This document shows, in pieces, positions 27,294 through 38,158 of a DNA stretch of 64,000 bases (positions are counted from its first letter, which is position 1; each line of letters opens with the position of its first letter). Made by a program: the position numbers and the translations under genes. A model generated the notes under the pieces. It had not been told where the DNA came from, did no database searches, and worked only from the letters and a program-made list of their open reading frames with translations. Location: contig NZ_CP019082.1 of the NCBI RefSeq assembly GCF_001956985.1, forward strand, positions 5,208,001 to 5,272,000, written 5' to 3'. The stretch is from Paludisphaera borealis (GTDB lineage Bacteria; Planctomycetota; Planctomycetia; Isosphaerales; Isosphaeraceae).

Positions 27294-27845
27294 TCAGGGC
27301 TGGGAGGGGGGCGCCGCCGCCGTCGGCGGGCTCACCGCGCGGAGTTCGAGCAGCTCGAACTTCATCTGATTCTTGATCCCGACCGTTTGCTGCTGAATTC
27401 GATACACGGCGACCTGGCCCGAGTTCGTCTCGAACACGAACAGCGGCGCCCATCCCGCGCCGAAGGTTCCGAGCTGGCCGGTCGTCATCAGGAAGTGCGG
27501 GCGCGGGCCGTTGTCGACGTCGACCTTGAAATCGGTCACCAGGTCGCGCTCGGCGAACGGCTCCAGATATCGGGTCGAGTTGAGCGTCTGGCGGAACGTG
27601 GGGATCGTCGCCAGCAACTTGCCCGCCTTGTAATCCAGGTAGTACAGGGCGTCCTGGGGGATCTGGGTTTTGTTGCCCTCGTCGTAGCGGATCGCGATCG
27701 GTCCGGTGGTGACGGCCGACTCGCCCGACCGATCCCCGCCGCCCGCCCGAAGTTGCGGCGGTCGGCCGTTGGCGAGGGCCAGTCCCAGGGCCAGTCCCAC
27801 GATCAGCATGAGCACATTCGCAAGGCGAGGACGCGACGAGTCCAT
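27294..27845 (-). CDS. Unrecognised membrane-anchored protein
   Basis: 183 residues from ATG 27845. The frame is open to 28079, but the extension is Arg-rich and reads as non-coding. N-terminal hydrophobic anchor (LANVLMLIVGLALGLALANG), then a predicted extracytoplasmic region with ALYYLDYKAGKLLATIPTFRQTLNSTRYL and MTTGQLGTFGAGWAPLFVFETNSGQVAVYRI, which reads as beta strands. I do not recognise a named family; similar short anchored proteins occur in planctomycete genomes. Convergent with the CvpA-like gene and divergent from the DUF1570 gene. Confidence 0.6.
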   Translation of the reverse strand: MDSSRPRLANVLMLIVGLALGLALANGRPPQLRAGGGDRSGESAVTTGPIAIRYDEGNKTQIPQDALYYLDYKAGKLLATIPTFRQTLNSTRYLEPFAERDLVTDFKVDVDNGPRPHFLMTTGQLGTFGAGWAPLFVFETNSGQVAVYRIQQQTVGIKNQMKFELLELRAVSPPTAAAPPSQP

Positions 27846-28099
27846 GGCCGGTCGTCTCCGTTTCCCGTTGGTCGTCTTCTGATCCGCCGGGGACGCGCAG
27901 CCCGCCCCCGGGCCGCATTGTGCGAGCCTTCGCCCGGGCCGTCCAGCCCAACCCGTCTCGCGCCTCCAGCCCGTTTTCAAGTGGCGTCGGCGGCCGCGGG
28001 ACCGAATAATATCGGAGGGCGTTCGTCTTTCCCTGATGAGCACCCGTGCATGCGTGTTCGGTTCCGCGATCCTCGCCACGACGCCCCGGGGACCCTGGC

Positions 28100-29671
28100 A
28101 TGACGTCGACCCTTCTGCTCGCCGGCCTCGCCTTGACGCTTCAAGTTCCCTCGCCCACGGCGACGGCCGACCTCAGCGCCGAGCTTGGCAAGGCCTCGGC
28201 GGCGATTCAGACGCGCGAGGCCGTAGCGCTTCGCGCTCTCGCCGACCGCCTGCAAGTTCGGTCCGAGACCAAGGCGGCCGGCGCGGTCCGGGGCCTTCTG
28301 CCCGCGCCGCCGACCGGCGTGGCGACCCGCATCAAGCCTCTGCCCCCGGTCGTCGAGCCGCATGCCGGCCTGGCGAGCGTGCCAAGTCGCCCGGCCGAGA
28401 CCAAGTCCAAGGCACCGGCCTCACCGTCGTCCGACTGGGAGAAGGAGCTGAAAGCGATCCGCTCGCAGTCGGTCAAGGATCTCCTCGACCTCGTGCGGAA
28501 GGCGGCCAAAGCCGACCCGCCGCACCTGGCCAAGGCGGGGCTCTACCTCCGCATGATCCTCGAACGCGACCCCGACCACGCTGAGGCTCGTCGGCTTCTC
28601 GGCTATGTTCCCTACGACGGCGGCTGGGCGCGGCCGTTCGCCGTCGACAAGCTCAAGAACGGCTTCGTCGCGCACCCGGTCTACGGCTGGATGCCCGCCG
28701 ACTGGATCATGCACCTTGAGCTGGGGGAACTCCCCGCCCCGACGATCCGAGGCCAGAGCAAGACGACCTGGCTGCCGGCGGACGAGGCCGACAAGCTGCG
28801 GGCCGACTGGCGGCCCCCCTGGACGATCCGGACCGAGCATTTCGAGGTCCAGACCAACGTGCCGCTCGCCGAGGCGATCGTGTTCAGCCGCCGCTTGGAG
28901 GCGTTTTACGACGTCTTCTTCGCGTTGACGGCCGACGTCGTGGGCGAGAACCTTCACCTGGCGCAAAGGCTCCGTTCCCCCTCGCTGACCGGCGTCACAA
29001 CCTATCAGCAGCACCGGATTCTCTACTTCGCCGACCACGACGAATACCTGCGCCGGGTTCGCACGGTCACGAACGACGACGTTTCCAACAGCCTGGGCTA
29101 TTACGATCCTCCCAAGCCGGGCAAGGGGAACCGCGCGACGGCCTACTTCTTTCGCGACGTCGACGGCCAGCTTCCGGTGACGGCGACCCTCTATCACGAG
29201 GTCTCGCACCAGCTTCTGTTCGAGACGGCCGGCCGCAACGCCTACACCCGGAACGTGGGCAACTACTGGGTCTTCGAAGGGCTTGGCACCTACTTCGAGA
29301 CCGTAGAGACCTTGCCCGACAAGTCGATCGAGGTCGGCGGGCTCGTCGGGGCGCGGCTTGAAGAAGCGGTGCGGTCGCTCAAGGCCGGCAAGTTCATGCC
29401 CCTGGCGGAGTTCCTGCAACAGGATCAGCAGGCCTTCAACCGCGAGGAGCGGATTTACGTCAACTATCAGCAGGCGATGGCCCTGACCGTCTTCTTGATG
29501 CAAGCCGACCAGGGCGCGCACCGCGAGCCGTTCCTCGACTACGTGCGCGACGCCTACCGGGGGCGGATCAAGCGGTCGTCCGGCCGTTCGCTCGAAGACC
29601 GGCTGGACATTCCCGTCGATCAGCTCGAACGCCGGTTCAAAGCGTTTTACGCGAACCCGCCCGCCTCATGA
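28100..29671 (+). CDS. DUF1570 protein, putative gluzincin-like metallopeptidase
   Basis: 523 residues from ATG 28100 (the frame is open to 28046). N-terminal signal-like hydrophobic stretch, an Ala/Pro-rich linker, and a TPR-like pair (LAKAGLYLRMILERDPDHAEARRLLGY). The C-terminal domain has YHEVSHQLLFE near residue 366, an HEXXH zinc motif, followed by VFEGLGTYFE about 25 residues later, where a glutamate could complete a gluzincin site. DUF1570 belongs to this peptidase-like clan; activity is unproven. Likely extracytoplasmic. No operon partner. Confidence 0.8.
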   Translation: MTSTLLLAGLALTLQVPSPTATADLSAELGKASAAIQTREAVALRALADRLQVRSETKAAGAVRGLLPAPPTGVATRIKPLPPVVEPHAGLASVPSRPAETKSKAPASPSSDWEKELKAIRSQSVKDLLDLVRKAAKADPPHLAKAGLYLRMILERDPDHAEARRLLGYVPYDGGWARPFAVDKLKNGFVAHPVYGWMPADWIMHLELGELPAPTIRGQSKTTWLPADEADKLRADWRPPWTIRTEHFEVQTNVPLAEAIVFSRRLEAFYDVFFALTADVVGENLHLAQRLRSPSLTGVTTYQQHRILYFADHDEYLRRVRTVTNDDVSNSLGYYDPPKPGKGNRATAYFFRDVDGQLPVTATLYHEVSHQLLFETAGRNAYTRNVGNYWVFEGLGTYFETVETLPDKSIEVGGLVGARLEEAVRSLKAGKFMPLAEFLQQDQQAFNREERIYVNYQQAMALTVFLMQADQGAHREPFLDYVRDAYRGRIKRSSGRSLEDRLDIPVDQLERRFKAFYANPPAS

Positions 29672-29696
29672 GGGAAGGGTTCGCGTCGCTTTGAGC

Positions 29697-29939
29697 TTAC
29701 TCGCCGACGTACGGCAGCAGGCCCATGAACCGAGCCCGCTTCACCGCGGCGCTCGAAGCCCGCTGGAACGCGGCGCAATTGCCGCTTCGCTTGCGGGAGA
29801 ACATCTTGCTCTGATTGGTGCACAGCTTCTTCAGCAGGCCGATGTCCTTGTAGTCGACATAGGCCGGACGGGGACAGCCTTCAGGAGTGCAAAACCGGCA
29901 GCGATTCTTGCGGTTGCGTCCAAACTTCTTCCGGGGCAT
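29697..29939 (-). CDS. rpsR: 30S ribosomal protein bS18
   Basis: 80 residues. Basic N-terminus, then NRCRFCTPEGCPRPAYVDYKDIGLLKKLCT and KRSGNCAAFQRASSAAVKRARFMGLLPYV, the bS18 core. It binds 16S rRNA in the platform with bS6. Cys at positions 14, 17, 22 and 40 make a possible zinc site (the C+ form). The gene stands alone; the common neighbours rpsF, ssb and rplI are missing, which fits the scattered gene order of planctomycetes. Confidence 0.97.
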   Translation of the reverse strand: MPRKKFGRNRKNRCRFCTPEGCPRPAYVDYKDIGLLKKLCTNQSKMFSRKRSGNCAAFQRASSAAVKRARFMGLLPYVGE

Positions 29940-30039
29940 AAACCTTCTGTCCTCAGCCGCTTACGTAAAAAAGGTCGCTCGGTGCGGGCCGTGACCAGCC
30001 CCCCCCGGCGTTGTCGCGCCGACCAGGTGCGAAACAAAC

Positions 30040-30068
30040 AGCTTATGTGACATCCTCGGCGGCGTCAA
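30040..30068 (-). promoter_or_regulatory. Candidate promoter of rpsR
   Basis: Read on the minus strand: TTGACG (30068-30063), 17-base spacer, TAAGCT (30045-30040), giving a leader of about 95 bases before rpsR. The -10 match is weak. Confidence 0.3.
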
Positions 30069-30101
30069 GCCGCCTTCACCGCGCCGACGCGATGTCGCGC
30101 T

Positions 30102-30401
30102 CTACGGGGGCGGTCCGTCGTCGTTTCCACCTTCGCGCAGGGCCTCGGCGATTCGGACCCGGGCTTCGGGGGAAAGGGTCGCCTGGTCGAGCACGCCGAC
30201 GCGGGAGCGGGAGCGGGCGGCGAGGCGCATCCAGAGAAGTTGGCGCTGGAACCGGCGACAGGACCGGCAGATGAGGATGTGCGCGCGGAGCGCCAGGTGG
30301 TCGGCGAAGCCGAGCGGCTCGTCCATCTCCTGGGACGCGAGTTCGGAGGCGGTCTCGCAGTGCAGCGTCAGGATTCGGGTCCATCGACCGTGCCGGCTCA
30401 C
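30102..30401 (-). CDS. Small zinc-finger anti-sigma factor
   Basis: 99 residues without a membrane segment. LHCETASELASQEMDEPL followed by AHILICRSCRRF gives the C...HxxxCxxC arrangement of the ZAS (zf-HC2) anti-sigma domain. It should hold the adjacent ECF factor inactive in the cytoplasm and release it on a signal, possibly redox through the zinc-bound cysteines (inference). Its start codon overlaps the stop of the sigma gene (ATGA, 30398-30401), so the two are translated together. Confidence 0.8.
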   Translation of the reverse strand: MSRHGRWTRILTLHCETASELASQEMDEPLGFADHLALRAHILICRSCRRFQRQLLWMRLAARSRSRVGVLDQATLSPEARVRIAEALREGGNDDGPPP

Positions 30402-31039
30402 GTCGTCCTCCTGGGGTCGTCGGCGGGCTCGCCGAAGCCATGCTTGCCGAGGCAGTCGCGCAGCAAGAGCCGGGCGCGATGGAGCCGGATGCGGAGGTTG
30501 CCCGAGGCGATCGCGAGCCGCTGGCGGACGACGTCCATATCCAGGCCCTCGACCTCGCGGAGGAGAAACGCGGCGGCGAGGGGGCCGGGCAGCCGTTCGA
30601 GGCAGGCGTCGAGGAAGTCGAGGAACTCGCGACTCTCGATCGGGTCAGACGCGATTTTCCAGGCCGAAGGGGCGCGGCGCCAGGTTCCGTCGTCGCGGAA
30701 GAAGCGGTTGAGGATGCCGCTGCGCGGGCCGTCTTCCTCCAGGTCCCATGCCGACTCGACGCGAACCGCCGCTCCGCGCCGGTAGTGGTCGACGAGCTTG
30801 TGGCGGAGGATCGCCAGCAGCCAGGTGCGTTCCGAGGAATCGCCGTCGAATCGCTCGCGGGCGCGGAGCGCGGCCAGGAAGCACTCTTGGACGAGATCCT
30901 CGGCCGCGTCGCGCCGGATTCCATGCGCGAGCGCATAGCGGTAGAGCGCATCGCCATGCTCATCGAGCCAGCGCTCGGGGTCCGTCGGCGATTCCGGGGG
31001 TTCCCGGGAGTCGGTCTTCCGGCCAGGCTCGACCGTCAT
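30398..31039 (-). CDS. ECF RNA polymerase sigma factor with coupled anti-sigma
   Basis: 213 residues. Sigma2: YRYALAHGIRRDAAEDLVQECFLAALRARERFDG, then TWLLAILRHKLVDHYRR. Sigma4: LPGPLAAAFLLREVEGLDMDVVRQRLAIASGNLRIRLHRARLLLRDCL. A long acidic linker (VESAWDLEEDGPRSGILNR) lies between the two. The next gene, overlapping by 4 bases, is its probable ZAS anti-sigma factor. The target regulon is unknown; the divergently placed spondin/PEP-CTERM gene begins about 200 bases away and could be a target (inference). Confidence 0.9.
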   Translation of the reverse strand: MTVEPGRKTDSREPPESPTDPERWLDEHGDALYRYALAHGIRRDAAEDLVQECFLAALRARERFDGDSSERTWLLAILRHKLVDHYRRGAAVRVESAWDLEEDGPRSGILNRFFRDDGTWRRAPSAWKIASDPIESREFLDFLDACLERLPGPLAAAFLLREVEGLDMDVVRQRLAIASGNLRIRLHRARLLLRDCLGKHGFGEPADDPRRTT

Positions 31040-31242
31040 GCTCCCTCATTCCGTCTTGCGCCCGCGACCCTCGGCGACCGCCGAGGCCAGGCCCATTGTA
31101 GGGCGAAGACGCGGGGTTCGAGGAAAAAAATCGGAACGGCTCGTAACGCTCGCCCCGGCGCTGCGACTCATCCCGGAGACGTCGGCGATGGGCCGCGTAT
31201 TCGAGGTAGTCCGGAAACGGACTCAGGAAGCAAGGAGCACTG

Positions 31243-32058
31243 ATGCGACTTCACAACCAAAGAGCGTGGTTCCCGGCCGTCGCGGCCGTGTTGGCGCTGG
31301 CATTCTCGGCGCCCGCGACCGCGGACACTCTCCAGATCACCGTCACGAACAATCAGCCTGCCGGCGGGTTCGCGTTTGCGCCGGTCTGGTTCGGCCTTCA
31401 TGACGGCTCCTACCAGACGTTCACGGCCGGCGGCACGGCTTCGTCCACGATCCAGACCACGGCCGAACTCGGGAAGCCTTCGGCTCTGCTGGCGGCGTTC
31501 GCCGGCCACGGCGACCAGACGGTCGCCGGCTCGGCCCCGATCGGGCCCGGCTCCGGTGTGACTGCTTTGTTGAGCGTCGCCGATCCGTCGATGAATCGGT
31601 ACCTGAGCTTCGCCTCGATGGTCGTTCCCTCCAACGACTTCTTCATGGGCAACGCCGACCCGAAGGCGTTCGAGGTCTTCGACGCGTCCGGCGCGTTCCT
31701 CGGCCCCAAGACGATCCAGGTCTATGGCAAGAACGTCTGGGACGCGGGGACGGAGGTCAACAACATCGCCTTCGGCGCCGCCTTCATCGTCGGCGACAAC
31801 ATCAACGACCACGTCGCCCAGGGAGGCGTGATCGCCCTGGTCTTCGGCGGCCCAGACCAGACCGACTATTTGAACAGCATCCTCGGCAAGGCGACCCCCT
31901 ACGGCTACGACATCTCCCACATCATCTCCCCGGACGACCTGCTCGCCACCTTCCAGATCCAGTCGGTCCCCGAGCCTTCCAGCCTGGTCCTTCTCGGCGC
32001 CGGCGCAGGGGGATTGCTGATCGCATCGGTTCGGAAGGCGTCGCGGCGACGGGCCTAA
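31243..32058 (+). CDS. Spondin-domain PEP-CTERM surface protein
   Basis: 271 residues. Signal peptide (AVAAVLALAFSAPATA). The body matches the bacterial spondin domain: LQITVTNNQPAGGFAFAPVWFGLHDGSYQTF, MVVPSNDFFMGNADP, VYGKNVWDAGTEVNN. The C-terminus has SVPEPSSLVLLGAGAGGLLIASVRKASRRR, a full PEP-CTERM signal for exosortase sorting. Exported, likely to the cell surface or matrix. A strong AAGGAG ribosome site precedes ATG 31243. No exosortase is encoded nearby. Confidence 0.9.
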   Translation: MRLHNQRAWFPAVAAVLALAFSAPATADTLQITVTNNQPAGGFAFAPVWFGLHDGSYQTFTAGGTASSTIQTTAELGKPSALLAAFAGHGDQTVAGSAPIGPGSGVTALLSVADPSMNRYLSFASMVVPSNDFFMGNADPKAFEVFDASGAFLGPKTIQVYGKNVWDAGTEVNNIAFGAAFIVGDNINDHVAQGGVIALVFGGPDQTDYLNSILGKATPYGYDISHIISPDDLLATFQIQSVPEPSSLVLLGAGAGGLLIASVRKASRRRA

Positions 32059-32190
32059 GGCCAGGCCGTTCCGAGTAGAGATGAACCGCACCAGAGGTCG
32101 CGCGGGGGGCGTTGGCTCCTGTCATTATTCGTTGGCTCCCCTTAGATCATTCCAGCCAGGGGACCGGCGCCTTCCGCTCGCCCCGACGTC

Positions 32191-32916
32191 TCACGGCACG
32201 CCGAACCAGTAGAGGAGGCCGACGACGAATCCTCCCGCAATCGCGACGACGACGCCGGGGACGCGACGGAGTTTGAGGTAGAAGATCAAGATCAGGCCGG
32301 AGAGGGAGATGACGACGAGTAGCAGGGCGGAGACGTCGACGACCAGCGACCAGACGGGGCCGGAGTCGCGGCCTTTGTGGAGGTCGTTGATCACGCCGAC
32401 GAGGCCGTGGGCGGTCTGGCTGAGGGTGTACTTGCCGTCGTCGCGGTTGATGAAGGCGTCGGCGGCGTAGCCGGGGCCCTTGAAGGCGACCAGGCACTCG
32501 GCGTCGTCGACCTTGAACTCGACGAGCGCGCCGCGGACGTCGTGGGCCTTGCGCAGGTGCTCGACCACTTCGAGTTTCGCGACCTCGCCCGAGGGGGATG
32601 CGGGGATCAGCAGCTTGGGATCGATCCGTCCCTCGACGTCGCTCCGGCTCTCCATCTCGCCGAGGAACCAGTCGGGGTGGTTGAGCGTCACGCCCGTCAC
32701 GCTGAAGAACAGGACGGCGATCAGACCGAACATCGAGACGTAGATGTGCAGCCAGCGGATGAAAGCCGCGAACCGGATCGCCAGCCGGCGGCGTCGAGGA
32801 CGGCCGGCGGCCGGCGTTTCGGTCACGATCACGGTCGCGGGCTCGTTCGCGTCGTCGTCACTTCTTGGGCTCGGGCTTGCGACGGTACGCGATGGTGGCG
32901 GATTTGATCTCGACAT
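32191..32916 (-). CDS. PepSY-domain membrane protein
   Basis: 241 residues from the in-frame start at 32916, overlapping the upstream apbE-like gene by 59 bases; later GTG starts at 32832 and 32826 would remove the disordered Ser/Asp-rich head. Two or three membrane helices: RWLHIYVSMFGLIAVLFFSVTGVTLNHPDW (PepSY_TM type, with His), and VVDVSALLLVVISLSGLILIFYL plus VVVAIAGGFVVGLLYWFG at the end. A PepSY-like periplasmic segment lies between (GALVEFKVDDAECLVAFKGPG). With the upstream FMN transferase fusion it likely forms a flavin-linked membrane redox unit, as PepSY/ApbE/DUF2271 genes often cluster (inference). Confidence 0.8.
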   Translation of the reverse strand: MSRSNPPPSRTVASPSPRSDDDANEPATVIVTETPAAGRPRRRRLAIRFAAFIRWLHIYVSMFGLIAVLFFSVTGVTLNHPDWFLGEMESRSDVEGRIDPKLLIPASPSGEVAKLEVVEHLRKAHDVRGALVEFKVDDAECLVAFKGPGYAADAFINRDDGKYTLSQTAHGLVGVINDLHKGRDSGPVWSLVVDVSALLLVVISLSGLILIFYLKLRRVPGVVVAIAGGFVVGLLYWFGVP

Positions 32917-34468
32917 TCCCCTTCAGGTCCTCGGTGAACGGCGTGGCGGCGAGAGTCACGTCTTTGCGGATGCTCTGATACGTGCCGTGCTCGCGCACGG
33001 CTTCGATGAAGATCGTATAGTCGCCCTGGGGCGCGAGCTTGCCCAGGTCGTTCTTGCCGTCCCAGACGACTTTGTACTTGCCCGGCGCGCGGGTCGCCCG
33101 CGCCATCGTGAAGATCATCTCGCGTTTGTCGGTCTGCTTGCGAAGCTGGTCGGCGCGATACCACCGCTTGAGGTCGGGGACCCACTGGAACGGCCCGGCC
33201 CCCCCCTGCGAGAGCCACAAGATCAAGTTGCGGACCGGCCGCCCCTCCTTGTCCTCGACCCAGACCGCGACGTACGGCCGCCGATAGCGACGCCCCGCGT
33301 CGGACGGATTATTGATCTCGAAATCGACCGCCAGCTCGTAGTCGGCGTTCCACGGCGCGGCGGCCGGCTTCTCGGCTTCGGTCGATTTCTCGGCTTTGGC
33401 CGGCTTCGGCTCCTGGCCGACCGGGCTCGCGGCGGACTGCGCGAAAGCGGGATGTTCGTAGCGGGTCCATCGGGCGCTGCGGACGGTCCGGCCGTCGGCG
33501 AGCACGATCAGGCAGGCGGCGTCGGCGGTCGCGTCGACCAGCCCGAGGCTTTCGTCGGGCGTGAGGACGTTGCAGATCGTGGCCAGGGCGTCCGCGTCGG
33601 CCGATCGCGGCGCGACGACCGTGGCCCCGGCGACGGCCTCGACCGGCTGGCCCGTGCGCGGGTCGAAGATATGCGAGTGCCAGCGTCCGTTGATCGAGAA
33701 CCCGCGCTGCGAACGGCCGCTGGAGGCGACCGCGCGGTCGGGGACTTCGATCACGGTCAACGGCGTCGACGATTCCGAATCGGCCAGTGGGTCGACCACG
33801 CCGATCGCCCCGACGGCCTCGCCGACCGCGCGAAGATCGCCGCCGACGTTGAGCACGAGGCCGCGAACGCCGCCGAGTTTCATCGCGGCGTCGCACGCCC
33901 GTTCGACGATGTAGCCCTTGGCGATCGCGTTGAGGCTGAGCGGACACTCCGACAGCGGCGCGGCCGTGCGGGCGTCGGCGTCGAGTCGCCAGGCGGGGCT
34001 GGCCAGGACGTCGAGCGCCTGCCGGGTCGCGTCGGCCGAAGGCTCGCGTCCGTTCGCGGCGGATTCGGTCCAGAGCTTGCTGAGGATTTCTACTCGTGGG
34101 TCGAAGGCGCCGGCGGATCGGGTCCGCCAGGCGTCGGCGGCTTGCAGCAGGTCCCAGAGCGGCGGCGAGACGGCCATCGGTCGTCCCGTCGCGCGTCGCC
34201 ATCGCGAGAACTCGCTGTTCGGGTCGTAGCCGCTGAGGATCGCCGAGAGTCGGTCGATCTCGCCCAGCACGCGGGCCTCGGCGTCGCGAGCAAGGTCGCG
34301 GCCGTCGGCCCACACGCGCAGCTCCAATGAGGTTCCCATCACGCTCTCATGCGAGAAGACGTGCGGTTCGTCGGCCGACGCGCCGGCGGTCAGGCAGCCG
34401 AGGCCCAGGACGAGGCAGGTCAGGAGCCGGAACGGACGTCGCGGCGGGGCGGTGTGAGGGTGTTTCAT
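32858..34468 (-). CDS. ApbE FMN transferase fused to a DUF2271 domain
   Basis: 536 residues. Signal peptide (LLTCLVLGLGCLTAGASA). The ApbE domain spans about 35-310: SVMGTSLELRVWA, FDPRVEIL, LNAIAKGYIVERA, VLNVGGDLRAVG, HIFDPRTGQPVE and the Mg-binding ADALATICNVL segment. ApbE transfers FMN from FAD onto Thr of target flavoproteins in the periplasm. After a Lys/Glu/Ala linker, residues about 375-536 form a DUF2271-like domain (YELAVDFEINNP, YVAVWVEDKEGRPVRNLILW, WYRADQLRK, TRAPGKYKVVWDGKNDLG, DYTIFIEAVREHG). The PepSY gene overlaps its end, so they are translationally linked. Confidence 0.88.
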   Translation of the reverse strand: MKHPHTAPPRRPFRLLTCLVLGLGCLTAGASADEPHVFSHESVMGTSLELRVWADGRDLARDAEARVLGEIDRLSAILSGYDPNSEFSRWRRATGRPMAVSPPLWDLLQAADAWRTRSAGAFDPRVEILSKLWTESAANGREPSADATRQALDVLASPAWRLDADARTAAPLSECPLSLNAIAKGYIVERACDAAMKLGGVRGLVLNVGGDLRAVGEAVGAIGVVDPLADSESSTPLTVIEVPDRAVASSGRSQRGFSINGRWHSHIFDPRTGQPVEAVAGATVVAPRSADADALATICNVLTPDESLGLVDATADAACLIVLADGRTVRSARWTRYEHPAFAQSAASPVGQEPKPAKAEKSTEAEKPAAAPWNADYELAVDFEINNPSDAGRRYRRPYVAVWVEDKEGRPVRNLILWLSQGGAGPFQWVPDLKRWYRADQLRKQTDKREMIFTMARATRAPGKYKVVWDGKNDLGKLAPQGDYTIFIEAVREHGTYQSIRKDVTLAATPFTEDLKGNVEIKSATIAYRRKPEPKK

Positions 34469-34801
34469 GAAGGTGGGCCGGAGGCGGAAGCCGCGGTTCC
34501 TCTCCGGGGCGAGAAGGGCGGGCGACGCCCGAGAGGTCTGGCGCTCCTAGGTGTGTTAGGTTCTCGACCGCGAGCACGGAGCATTTTATCCCAGGGATCA
34601 AGGGGGATCAATCAAGGGGGCGAGACGCTCGACGCGATCGGGCGTTAGCTGTTTTCAGGCGTGCGCGGCTGGGCTATGATGGAAGCTTTGCGACGCCGTC
34701 GATCGGCGTGAGCTGGGAATGCTCGTTTCCGGCGGAGACGGCCCCGGACGGACGGCGGGTCGCGGCCGCGAACGCCTCCGACCTGAATTTCCGAGAATCG
34801 C
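34469..34801. other. Divergent intergenic region (apbE-like / terC)
   Basis: About 330 bases. The leader ahead of the TerC gene was inspected for a yybP-ykoY manganese riboswitch and I could not recognise its conserved core. No gene seen. Confidence 0.4.
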
Positions 34802-35566
34802 ATGACGCTCGACTACCTGATCCCGATCCTGAAGATCATCCTCTTCGATCTTGTACTGTCCGGCGACAACGCCGTGGTCATCGGCCTGGCCGCCCATCGT
34901 CTCCCGCCCGCCCAGCGCAAGAAGGCCATGTTCTGGGGCTGCGGCCTGGCGATCGTGATGCGGATCGGGTTGACGTTCGTCGTCTTCTACCTGCTCATGA
35001 TTCCCGGCCTGCGATTCTTCGGCGCCGTCTTGCTCGCCTGGATCGCCTGCAAACTGATGCAGGAGGAAGGGCAGGCCGCCGCAGACCCTCACGCCGCGCC
35101 GACCTCAATGCTCAAGGCAATCCAGCGGATCGCGATGGCCGACCTCATCATGAGCCTCGATAACGTGCTGGCGATCGCCAGCGCGAGCGATTCCAATCCG
35201 TGGCTGATCTTTCTCGGGCTGATCCTGTCGATCTCGATGCTGCTGGCCCTGAGCGCGGTCATCACCGAGATGATGAGTCGCTACCGATGGATCGCCTATG
35301 CCGGAGCGGCCGTCCTGGCCTGGGCCGCGGCCGACATGATGGCCGAGGACCTGGAGACCTTCTTCGCCGCCGGCTACGTCTCGGGCTTCCCCGCATTTCC
35401 GCACTGGGGCAAGTGGGCGTTGCGCGTGTTCTTGGTCACGCTCTGCCTGACGATCAACTGGTGGCTGCCGCAATCCAAGCAATCGCCTCAGCCCGTGGTC
35501 GACGACAAGACCGACGACGGACGAGCCACCGCCGACGCCCAACTGGAACGCATCGCCGAGCAATAA
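34802..35566 (+). CDS. TerC-family membrane protein (YjbE type)
   Basis: 254 residues, about seven helices. The two signature helices are present: DLVLSGDNAVVIGLA near the start and MSLDNVLAIASASD in the middle, each with an Asp-Asn pair expected to bind a metal ion. Relatives of this subfamily export manganese or load it onto exported enzymes; here the substrate is inferred only from the family. A charged C-terminal tail (DDKTDDGRATADAQLERIAEQ) is cytoplasmic or periplasmic. The next gene begins 22 bases downstream and is probably co-transcribed. Confidence 0.88.
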   Translation: MTLDYLIPILKIILFDLVLSGDNAVVIGLAAHRLPPAQRKKAMFWGCGLAIVMRIGLTFVVFYLLMIPGLRFFGAVLLAWIACKLMQEEGQAAADPHAAPTSMLKAIQRIAMADLIMSLDNVLAIASASDSNPWLIFLGLILSISMLLALSAVITEMMSRYRWIAYAGAAVLAWAAADMMAEDLETFFAAGYVSGFPAFPHWGKWALRVFLVTLCLTINWWLPQSKQSPQPVVDDKTDDGRATADAQLERIAEQ

Positions 35567-35588
35567 TCCAACCAACAGGGGTCCGAGC

Positions 35589-35879
35589 ATGTCCGCAATC
35601 CAGGCGACGGGCGGCGAGCTGACGCGAGTCGAGGACTCCGAGGCGATCGGACCGATTCCCAAGGAGCTGGCGATCCTGTTTGTGGTCGCCGGCGTCGGCG
35701 GCGTGCTGCTGCCGGGACCGATCGGCACACCGTTCCTGATCATCGGTGCCGTCGCGCTCTGGCCCCAGCTTCTCGAGGCGGCCGACCGAGGGATTCGCGA
35801 GCGGTTTCCCAGGGCTCACCACTGCGGCGTGCGGCAAGTCAAGCGATTCGTCGCCGACCTCGAACGCCGCTATCCGTAG
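35589..35879 (+). CDS. Small membrane protein with PGP-type hairpin
   Basis: 96 residues. Two closely spaced membrane segments, ELAILFVVAGVGGVLLPGPIG and TPFLIIGAVALWPQLLEAA, joined by the PGPIGTP turn, then a basic ending (VRQVKRFVADLERRYP). Similar to small PGP-turn transmembrane proteins of unknown function. Follows the TerC gene by 22 bases with an AGGGG site before ATG 35589; a possible accessory of that transporter (inference). Confidence 0.7.
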   Translation: MSAIQATGGELTRVEDSEAIGPIPKELAILFVVAGVGGVLLPGPIGTPFLIIGAVALWPQLLEAADRGIRERFPRAHHCGVRQVKRFVADLERRYP

Positions 35880-35900
35880 CGGCGTTGGTGAACTCGGCGA

Positions 35901-37697
<1,797 letters not shown>

Positions 37698-38158
37698 GGA
37701 GTTTCTCCTGAGGTCGGTCGAGCGGGAGAACGGGCGCGGGAGGAGAGCCGAGCCGCGGGAGGCGATTCCATCGTATCGCCCTCGCGGTTCCGATTCCCAG
37801 GGTTTTGTGGGAGATTAGCCAGAGGCGTAGGTAGCAACGGAGCAGAAAACCGGCGTAAGCCTCGAAGCCGCCCGGTGACAGATAGGGTAAGACCTATCTG
37901 GCATTGGTTCTTGACCATCGCACCCCTGTGTTTTCAGGCGGTTTCGACTCGGTTCAGGCGAGAACACGATTTGGCAGCCACATACGGCCTGAAAGGGGGA
38001 GGAAGCGCCGCGTGACGTGGTCGAAGACAACTCCATAGCGAGAGAGGTTGGGGCGACGTAGACTCTATCAGCCGCCAGGCTGGGTTTTGGTTGCCAAGGA
38101 GGGCCTGTCGAGCGTCACCTCTCCAAGTTCATTGGTCGGTCAACGAAAAGAGGCCGTC
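37698..38158. other. Intergenic, no gene seen
   Basis: About 460 bases between divergent peptidase and sulfatase genes. Base composition is lower in GC than the flanks around 37,900-37,990. I see no ORF with support, repeat or RNA. Confidence 0.4.

Noticed and set aside
34600-34801. yybP-ykoY manganese riboswitch ahead of the TerC gene
   Set aside because: The conserved core could not be recognised in the leader.
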